Assembly: GCA_012735285.1 (NCBI GenBank)
Contig: JAAYHT010000225.1
Location: forward strand, 1 to 20,732
DNA from: Clostridiales bacterium
GTDB taxonomy: Bacteria; Bacillota; Clostridia; Peptostreptococcales; Anaerovoracaceae
Reading direction: 5' to 3'
Length of the DNA stretch: 20,732 nucleotides
The notes beneath the pieces are model-generated. The model was not told where the DNA came from, searched no databases, and was given only the letters and a program-made list of their open reading frames with translations. A program made the translations under genes and the position numbers. Below, piece by piece: positions 16,014 through 20,732 of this stretch (its first letter is position 1; each line of letters begins with the position of its first letter).

Positions 16014-16766
16014 TTAAATGTTAAATTCTTTTTTTAGAATATTTACATATCCGTAAGTAATATCTTCTGCTAAAAGCTTTCCTTTTTCAGGACTGCTGCT
16101 TCTTGCTGTAGCAAGAAGCCCCGACTTTGGTACAATCTCCTTTGGTGCAGGATAGACGCTGTATGATAACTGTTGTTCCACACCGTCTTCAATTAATCTG
16201 TCGATCCTGACAAATTCAGGTCGAAAGTACATAGTTAACGATGTCTCTGCAATAGCTGCGTGTTCTAAATCCCAGCCGGGGAATTCAACTTCATCAAAAA
16301 CCCTATCCATGGCATGCTGCGATACCTGATCCCACCAGCTTCCTTCAATGATCTTTACATCTTCATATTTCCTCGAAAGTAGGTCTACAGCTTCTAAAAT
16401 AAAGTCTTCATTTTCATAATGGCCGTTTAAGATAAGAATTTTCTTTACTCCATCCCTTATAAGTTCCTCTAATACGTCATGGACCAAGTTCATAAAGGTG
16501 ACCGCGTTTAAGTCCATTGTCCCTGGGAAAAGCGGACCTCCACCGCTTAAAGGTGCCGATTTATAGCCGTAATAAATTGTTGGTGCAACTATACCCCCAA
16601 TACTTTCAGCTACCATCAAAGATAGTCCTTCTGCGATGATAGCATCTACTGAAAGAGGAAGATGGGGACCGTGCTGCTCAGTTGAGCCTACGGGTAAAAT
16701 CACTATTTTCTCATGTCTAATCCTGTCGAACTCCTGCCACGTCATTTCCCGCATATCATACTTCAT
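16014..16766 (-). CDS. Creatininase-family amidohydrolase
   Basis: 250 residues. Metal-site residues of creatininase are present: E30, H32 and D41 in STEQHGPHLPLSVDA, and H116 and E118 in NGHYEN. YGYKSAPLSGGG (66-77), FPGT (80-83), W165 in GWDLEH and the ETS motif (174-176) match true creatininases more closely than generic family members, as I recall the Pseudomonas enzyme. That enzyme interconverts creatinine and creatine by opening a cyclic amide, using two metal ions; other members (MftE, FAPy deformylase, inosose hydrolase types) cleave different amide or C-C bonds. An AAAGGAG site lies nine bases before the ATG, which itself lies inside the ureohydrolase gene (11-bp overlap). The two hydrolases are thus translationally coupled. 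Confidence 0.88.
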   Translation of the reverse strand: MKYDMREMTWQEFDRIRHEKIVILPVGSTEQHGPHLPLSVDAIIAEGLSLMVAESIGGIVAPTIYYGYKSAPLSGGGPLFPGTMDLNAVTFMNLVHDVLEELIRDGVKKILILNGHYENEDFILEAVDLLSRKYEDVKIIEGSWWDQVSQHAMDRVFDEVEFPGWDLEHAAIAETSLTMYFRPEFVRIDRLIEDGVEQQLSYSVYPAPKEIVPKSGLLATARSSSPEKGKLLAEDITYGYVNILKKEFNI

Positions 16767-17718
16767 TTGCCCTTACTCCTTTCTTTTTCAAAGCAATGAT
16801 GGAAATAAATTCGAAGATAATATTGCTTCCTAAAGAGGCTGTTATTTGTGTAGAATCAAAGGCAGGAATTATTTCAACTAGATCATAACCAACAAAATTA
16901 ATATTCTTTAACTCCCTCAGAATCTCTAAAACTTCAAAACTTGTAAAGCCTCCAACCTCTATTGTGCCCGTTCCCGGAGCATAAGCAGGATCTACAAAAT
17001 CTATATCAAAGGAAAGAAAAGCTTTGCCGTCTCCAACCCTTTCTACAATTTGTTTCGCCACCTCCTTTAATCCCATCTTACTCATCTCTTGAGTTGTAAT
17101 AACTTTAAAACCCATATCAATTGAGTTGTTTAAATCGTCAATCGAATATAGGCTTCCCCTCATTCCAACTTGAATCGAACGCCCAACATCAATTAGCCCT
17201 TCTTCAAGGGCTCTTTTAAAAACTGTGCCGTGATTGTATCTATTGCCGAAATATGAATCTACGGTATCAAAATGGGAATCAAATTGAACTAAGGCAACAG
17301 GCCCGTGTTTCTTCTTTATAGACCTAAGCTCACCCAGCGTTATAGAATGGTCTCCTCCTATACAGATAGGAATAGCTCCAGCTTCCAAGATCGGATCCAA
17401 TCCCTTCTCGATTCTCTTATAGGTTTCATCGATATCTCCTGGAACAACTGGAATATCACCATAGTCTATCCCAGATAGACATTCAGAAACATTAATATCC
17501 TGAACTATATTATAGGGTTTTATCAGCGAAGATATTTCTCTTACCGCCGATGGCCCGAATCTGGAACCTGTTCTATAGCTTGAAGCTGTATCAAAGGGTA
17601 TGCCTATAATTGCATAATCAATATCTTCTACGGTTTTTATGTAAGGCAGCCTCATAAATGTTTTTATCTCTGCAAAGCGTGGAACTTCCAATGAATTTAA
17701 GGGTTTATATTTACTCAT
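16756..17718 (-). CDS. Agmatinase/arginase-family ureohydrolase
   Basis: 320 residues. All six manganese ligands are visible: H124 (GGDHS), D147, H149 and D151 (FDSHFD), and D238 and D240 (SFDIDFVDP). YNHGT (161-165) and APGTGT (247-252) are also typical. Enzymes of this family hydrolyse a guanidino group, releasing urea; substrates include agmatine, guanidinobutyrate, guanidinopropionate and others, and the exact one is not readable. ATG 17718 is chosen because AGGAGG lies seven bases upstream; the open frame extends to 17745 without a ribosome site. First gene of the six-gene operon, expressed from the sigma-54 promoter at 17770-17785 with a leader of about 41 nt. Confidence 0.9.
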   Translation of the reverse strand: MSKYKPLNSLEVPRFAEIKTFMRLPYIKTVEDIDYAIIGIPFDTASSYRTGSRFGPSAVREISSLIKPYNIVQDINVSECLSGIDYGDIPVVPGDIDETYKRIEKGLDPILEAGAIPICIGGDHSITLGELRSIKKKHGPVALVQFDSHFDTVDSYFGNRYNHGTVFKRALEEGLIDVGRSIQVGMRGSLYSIDDLNNSIDMGFKVITTQEMSKMGLKEVAKQIVERVGDGKAFLSFDIDFVDPAYAPGTGTIEVGGFTSFEVLEILRELKNINFVGYDLVEIIPAFDSTQITASLGSNIIFEFISIIALKKKGVRANEV

Positions 17719-17746
17719 GGCTTTCCTCCTGTCTAAACTTATCAAA

Positions 17747-17760
17747 TAGTATTGCTACTA
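17747..17760 (-). other. Hairpin with GNRA-type loop at the predicted mRNA 5' end
   Basis: On the minus strand TAGTA-GCAA-TACTA is a perfect 5-bp stem with a GCAA tetraloop. The predicted sigma-54 transcription start is near 17759, so the transcript would begin at or within this hairpin, a position that often stabilises mRNA. Confidence 0.4.
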
Positions 17761-17769
17761 TTTTTATAA

Positions 17770-17785
17770 AGCAACTTTCATGCCA
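17770..17785 (-). promoter_or_regulatory. Sigma-54 (-24/-12) promoter of the guanidino operon
   Basis: On the minus strand TGGCATGAAAGTTGCT matches the sigma-54 consensus TGGCAC-N5-TTGCW. GG (17784-17783) and GC (17772-17771) are separated by exactly 10 bp. It lies 52 bp before the ureohydrolase ATG, and a sigma-54 activator gene is immediately upstream. Confidence 0.88.
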
Positions 17786-17795
17786 AATAAAAAAA

Positions 17796-17831
17796 GATTG
17801 ATATTTCAACATTTCTGCTGTAATATCAATC
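17796..17831 (-). terminator. Inverted repeat plus T run, likely terminator of the activator transcript
   Basis: A perfect 10-bp inverted repeat (GATTGATATT at 17796-17805, AATATCAATC at 17822-17831) encloses a 16-nt loop. Read on the minus strand it is followed by seven T, the order expected for an intrinsic terminator of the activator gene. The stem is AT-rich, so it may be weak. It ends just before the sigma-54 promoter and would insulate the operon from read-through. Confidence 0.5.
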
Positions 17832-17837
17832 TCAAAA

Positions 17838-17851
17838 ATGCATTTTTGCAT
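17838..17851. promoter_or_regulatory. Activator-binding dyad 1 (ATGCA-N4-TGCAT)
   Basis: Perfect dyad ATGCA-TTTT-TGCAT, centred about 67 bp upstream of the middle of the sigma-54 promoter. One of three copies of ATGCR-N4-TGCAT in this region, and the nearest to the promoter. Confidence 0.7.
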
Positions 17852-17914
17852 TTTTAGAAAATTAATTATAAGAATATTTGATATATTCTAATATTATAGA
17901 AGCGAAACAAAAAA

Positions 17915-17928
17915 ATGCGTAATTGCAT
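17915..17928. promoter_or_regulatory. Activator-binding dyad 2 (ATGCG-N4-TGCAT)
   Basis: Same dyad with one mismatch (ATGCG-TAAT-TGCAT), centred 77 bp from copy 1 and 21 bp, two helical turns, from copy 3. Confidence 0.7.
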
Positions 17929-17935
17929 CTTGCAA

Positions 17936-17949
17936 ATGCATATTTGCAT
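17936..17949. promoter_or_regulatory. Activator-binding dyad 3 (ATGCA-N4-TGCAT)
   Basis: Perfect dyad ATGCA-TATT-TGCAT, about 165 bp upstream of the promoter. With copy 2 it forms the paired, helically phased arrangement typical of enhancer sites for sigma-54 activators. It ends two bases beyond the stop codon of the helix-turn-helix frame. Confidence 0.72.
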
Positions 17950-17951
17950 CT

Positions 17952-18110
17952 TTATTTATTAGCCCAATAAGACTTTGGAACCTTATACTTATGTAGCTTC
18001 CGTCTAATAGTTGTAGGATCTAAGCCTAATTTTTCTGAAGCTTTAATAACAGATCCCTCCTCATTTATTGCACTTAATAAAAGCTTTTTATCGTATTCCT
18101 CCAAACATTT
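17952..18110 (-). pseudogene. Separated Fis-type HTH domain of the sigma-54 activator
   Basis: Immediately after the TAA of the activator gene, and in the same frame, 52 sense codons follow. They encode LEEYDKKLLLSAI, then a helix-turn-helix with KASEKLGLDPTTIRRKLHKY, ending at a TAA (17954-17952). This is the C-terminal Fis/HTH_8 DNA-binding domain normally fused to such activators. It has no internal stop or frameshift, no ribosome site and no convincing start codon of its own. It looks like the natural C-terminus cut off by one nonsense codon, a recent mutation, a sequencing error or, less likely, read-through. Confidence 0.8.
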
Positions 18111-19343
18111 TTAATAGTTCCTATAATCAGCTATCTTTACATTCTCATCTATTTTATCTTTTAATATTGACAGGCAATCTTCTCCGGTAACAATCATTCT
18201 CTCTACAACATTCTCCAATTCCCTGACGTTACCTGGCCAATCATATTTCATCATTATCTCAATGGTATCCTTAGATATGATCTTATTCATATCATATTTG
18301 TCATTAATCTTACTTGCAATGTCCTTTATAAGAGGAATTATATCTTCCTTTCTGTCCCTTAAGGGTGGTATATGAATTGGGACCACGTTTAACCTGTAGT
18401 ATAGGTCCTCCCTGAATTTGTTCTCTTCAACCATTCGTTTAAGATCCCTGTTTGTAGCAGCAATAAATCTCACATCTATTTTAATAACTTCATTTCCTCC
18501 AACTCTTACTACTTCCCTGTCTTGTATCGCTCTTAATAGCTTGGGCTGCATATGAATAGGAAGGTCTCCGATCTCATCCAAGAATACCGTCCCGCCATTG
18601 GCTAGTTCAAGATAGCCAATTTTTCCGCTTTTTTCCGCACCTGTGAATGCACCTTTCTCGTATCCGAATACCTCAGATTCAAATAGGTTTGGAGGTATGG
18701 CGCTGCAGTCGACTTTAATAAAAGGCGCATCCCGTCTGCTGCTTTTGTTATGGATATACTTACTTATCATCCCTTTGCCTACTCCTGATTCTCCTGTTAT
18801 CAGTACTGTGGAATCAACTTTGGCTACGGTAGAGCAAAGAGCCTCTATCTTCTTCATCTCCTGGCTGTTTACGATAAAATGTGAGTCCTTTAGACTTTCA
18901 TTTCTTAATATCCTAAGCTCTTCTTTATATTTCTCAGTTAATTTTTCTTTCTCAATCAGCTGTTGTCTTAAATTATTAAGCTCAGTAATGTCTCTGGAGT
19001 TAACTATCACCTTATCAATTTTACCATTCTTAAAAATTGGCGTTCCCGTTGCTAAAACAACATTGCCATTTTTAACTTTCTGAACTATGCTGCAGGCCTT
19101 CTTTGTTTCAAGAACCTTTAAGGTTACCGATTCTGAATAGATGCCCTCTTTAACCAAATCCCTGATATTCTTCCTGCGGGCATCCTCATAGGTCAGGCCT
19201 TCTATTCTTTCGCAGGCCTTATTGAAGTACAGGGTATCTCCCTTGCTGTCTAGTATGTGTATACCGTCATATGAGGAATCAAATGCGGTGCGAAGGGTCT
19301 CTATTTCTTCCTGTAGTTCTTTTATTCTTTCCGACTCACTCAT
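18111..19343 (-). CDS. Sigma-54-dependent transcriptional activator, PAS + AAA+ (truncated before HTH)
   Basis: 410 residues from ATG 19343; AGAGGTGA lies seven bases upstream, so the GTG at 19352 is less likely. A PAS sensor domain (about 11-120) is followed by a coiled-coil linker (121-150) and an AAA+ domain (about 155-385): Walker A GESGVGKG (184-191), GAFTGA (231-236), which contacts sigma-54, Walker B TVFLDEIGD (252-260), and arginine-finger region FREDLYYRL. It should hydrolyse ATP to open sigma-54 promoters and sense a small ligand through PAS. The frame stops at TAA just before the DNA-binding domain, which continues in frame at 18110-17952. It lies directly upstream of, and probably controls, the ureohydrolase/creatininase operon. 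Confidence 0.9.
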   Translation of the reverse strand: MSESERIKELQEEIETLRTAFDSSYDGIHILDSKGDTLYFNKACERIEGLTYEDARRKNIRDLVKEGIYSESVTLKVLETKKACSIVQKVKNGNVVLATGTPIFKNGKIDKVIVNSRDITELNNLRQQLIEKEKLTEKYKEELRILRNESLKDSHFIVNSQEMKKIEALCSTVAKVDSTVLITGESGVGKGMISKYIHNKSSRRDAPFIKVDCSAIPPNLFESEVFGYEKGAFTGAEKSGKIGYLELANGGTVFLDEIGDLPIHMQPKLLRAIQDREVVRVGGNEVIKIDVRFIAATNRDLKRMVEENKFREDLYYRLNVVPIHIPPLRDRKEDIIPLIKDIASKINDKYDMNKIISKDTIEIMMKYDWPGNVRELENVVERMIVTGEDCLSILKDKIDENVKIADYRNY

Positions 19344-19384
19344 AGATCTCACCTCTTACAGATAGTGAAACGACCGTTTTGTTT

Positions 19385-19413
19385 ATTTTAACAGCATCAT
19401 ATAACTTTCACAA
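19385..19413 (-). promoter_or_regulatory. SigA-type promoter of the activator gene
   Basis: On the minus strand TTGTGA (19413-19408), a 17-bp spacer and TAAAAT (19390-19385), preceded by TGT, form a good extended -10 promoter. Transcription would start near 19378, about 35 nt before ATG 19343. Confidence 0.65.
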
Positions 19414-19479
19414 TGCTTTTCGAAATGAATCTAGCTAAATCTGCATATACTGTTATATAGAAATTTCCGGAGGTTTGTT

Positions 19480-19971
19480 ATGTATAAAGATACCAGAAGT
19501 TTTATAGAGGTTGTAAAGCAGGATAAGCCCAAAGCTTACGCACGGATTAAAGGAAGCAGAATATACAAAGAAATACAGGGTACCATCCTCTTTTATGAAG
19601 TGCCAGGAGGAGTAATAGTATATGTAGAGGTGTGTGGTCTGCCTACAGATGGCAGCCTATGGGGAAGTATGATACATGGATTTCATATTCACGAGGGAAA
19701 AAGCTGCACAGGAGATGATGAGGATCCATTTAAGGATGCAGGGGATCACTATAATCCAACCAACAGACCCCATCCATATCATGCAGGAGATTTGCCTCCG
19801 CTGTTTGGAAACAACGGCTATAGCTGGACTGTTTTTGCTACAAACAGGTTTACTGTGGATGAAGTAATAGGTCGTGCTGTAATAATTCATAAAAGACCTG
19901 ATGATTTTACAACTCAACCATCAGGCAATGCAGGGGAAAGGATAGCCTGCGGTGTAATCAAATATAGTTAA
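19480..19971 (+). CDS. Cu/Zn superoxide dismutase family protein, no signal peptide
   Basis: 163 residues. All metal ligands expected for Cu/Zn SOD can be placed: H69 and H71 (GFHIHE), bridging H90 (GDHYNP), H98, H101 and D104 (HPYHAGDLP), and H137 (VIIHKRPDDF). C76 and C157 (RIACGV) could form the conserved disulfide. The family dismutates superoxide. Bacterial members are usually secreted or periplasmic, but this protein starts with a charged, hydrophilic stretch and no signal peptide or lipobox, so it appears cytoplasmic. CGGAGG lies a few bases before the ATG. It is divergent from the activator gene and its stop codon overlaps that of the convergent MATE gene. Confidence 0.87.
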   Translation: MYKDTRSFIEVVKQDKPKAYARIKGSRIYKEIQGTILFYEVPGGVIVYVEVCGLPTDGSLWGSMIHGFHIHEGKSCTGDDEDPFKDAGDHYNPTNRPHPYHAGDLPPLFGNNGYSWTVFATNRFTVDEVIGRAVIIHKRPDDFTTQPSGNAGERIACGVIKYS

Positions 19972-20732
19972 GACTTATCCTGGTCAAAGCTTTTAAATTT
20001 CAACCAGATGATAAGCCAACTTGATGTCAATAGAAATGAAAAGAAGTCAGCAAAAGGCGCAGTATGAATAAGCCCCTTTAATCCCCATATTCTTGGGAAT
20101 ATGATTACTGCGGGTATTAGTAGTATTAGCTGTCTTGTAAGGGTTAAAAACGAAGCAATCTTGAACCTTCCAATCGCCTGGAAGAAGCTTGATCCAATAA
20201 TCTGAATTCCAACAACAGGCAGAAGTAAAAACCAAGCCTTCATCGCCTCTATTCCAAAGCTAATCATTTCTTCTTCCCGGTTAAAAAGCCCAATCAGCTG
20301 TCCAGGGAATACCCTGGTTATTGTATAACTAACTATCACAATACAAGTGGCTATGATAAGCCCAAGTTTTAAAGCCTGTTTTACTCTTGAATATTTTTTC
20401 GCACCATAATTGAAACTTATTATAGGCTGCAAACCCTGCCTCAAACCCACAACAGGGAGCAACAGAAGTGCTGCTATACTGTTAATAACACCCATTACTG
20501 ATACTGCCAAGTCGCCACCATAAAAAAGCAAGCTCCTGTTTAATACCGTGTTAAGCAGACTGTTAGTAATCTGCAAGGTTGAATCAGGTATGCCTAATCC
20601 AACAACCCTCTTTACAATTTCAAGATCAGGCTTCATATATTTAAGCCTCAATTTATTGTTGCTGCTCTTGCCTGTAAAATATACAATAACCCAAAAACAT
20701 GAAAGGGCTTGAGCTATTATTGTAGCAAGTGC
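19968..20732 (-). CDS. MATE family efflux transporter (C-terminal 254 residues; 5' end outside window)
   Basis: The frame is open from the right edge (20732) to the TAA at 19968, so the gene is incomplete at its start; a TTG at 20651 lies inside the gene and is not a start. About seven hydrophobic segments are present. The GLRQGLQPIISFNYGAKK segment is the second-half MATE signature (Q-P-I-x-x-N-Y-G-A), and ATIIAQALSC near the right edge matches the end of the first half. MATE proteins export drugs and cationic compounds using Na or H gradients. The last four bases (TTAA) are shared with the stop of the convergent superoxide dismutase gene. Confidence 0.87.
   Translation of the reverse strand, partial: ALATIIAQALSCFWVIVYFTGKSSNNKLRLKYMKPDLEIVKRVVGLGIPDSTLQITNSLLNTVLNRSLLFYGGDLAVSVMGVINSIAALLLLPVVGLRQGLQPIISFNYGAKKYSRVKQALKLGLIIATCIVIVSYTITRVFPGQLIGLFNREEEMISFGIEAMKAWFLLLPVVGIQIIGSSFFQAIGRFKIASFLTLTRQLILLIPAVIIFPRIWGLKGLIHTAPFADFFSFLLTSSWLIIWLKFKSFDQDKS

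Noticed and set aside
17719..17760. A guanidine riboswitch in the operon leader, given the guanidino theme
   Set aside because: The predicted leader is only about 41 nt and shows only one short hairpin; none of the guanidine-I, -II or -III features can be placed.
17831..17951. Repeated TGCAT/ATGCA words as a CRISPR-like or iteron array
   Set aside because: Only three short dyads with unequal spacing; their shape and position fit activator-binding sites better than a CRISPR array or a replication origin.
18098..18109. A separate small gene starting at ATG 18109 to express the HTH domain
   Set aside because: That ATG is in another frame and ends after six codons; no start codon with a ribosome site exists in the HTH frame.
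18643..19083. A 146-codon open frame on the plus strand
   Set aside because: It is antisense to the PAS/AAA+ activator gene. Its hydrophobic, serine-rich translation comes from the complementary strand; no ribosome site seen.

Overview
The window is about 20.7 kb of AT-rich DNA with strong AGGAGG-type ribosome sites, short operons on both strands, an S-layer-homology (SLH) surface protein and a PAS/AAA+ sigma-54 activator. This points to a Gram-positive anaerobe-like Bacillota, probably class Clostridia. I cannot name the species. No rRNA, tRNA, CRISPR array, insertion sequence or phage gene is visible.

Layout. (1) 1-3012: an AI-2E-type membrane permease and a Na/phosphate cotransporter with a PhoU-like tail, both on +, with well-formed promoters. 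A divergent gene appears to start exactly at the left edge. (2) 3023-3327, minus: two tiny genes (52 and 41 codons), the first with an excellent ribosome site. (3) 3400-8581, plus: a trehalose module made of a fused trehalose-6-phosphate synthase/phosphatase, a GH65 disaccharide phosphorylase and a beta-phosphoglucomutase. It can build trehalose and return it to glucose 6-phosphate. (4) 8570-10728, minus: methyltransferase, DUF3830 cyclophilin-like protein, DsrE-like protein and a divergent cis-prenyltransferase. (5) 10814-12331, plus: a secreted GLUG-repeat/SLH protein. (6) 12364-17718, minus: a tight six-gene operon encoding an agmatinase-type ureohydrolase, a creatininase-family amidohydrolase, an APC permease and three short-chain dehydrogenase (SDR) proteins, one of which has lost its catalytic Tyr and Lys. 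(7) 17747-19413: the control region and the sigma-54 activator gene. (8) 19480-20732: a Cu/Zn superoxide dismutase-like gene and the 3' part of a MATE transporter, converging.

The most interesting unit is parts 6 and 7. A textbook -24/-12 promoter sits upstream of the ureohydrolase/creatininase operon. Upstream of it lie three copies of the dyad ATGCR-N4-TGCAT, a convincing enhancer array. The neighbouring activator has PAS, Walker A, GAFTGA and Walker B motifs, but an in-frame TAA cuts it off just before an otherwise intact Fis-type helix-turn-helix. The operon looks like a catabolic route for a (cyclic) guanidino compound: uptake by the permease, opening of an amide ring by the creatininase homologue, release of urea by the ureohydrolase, then redox steps by the SDRs. 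Creatinine would explain the two hydrolases but not the SDRs, so the true substrate is open.

Protein family calls rest on motifs read by eye. No database search was run.
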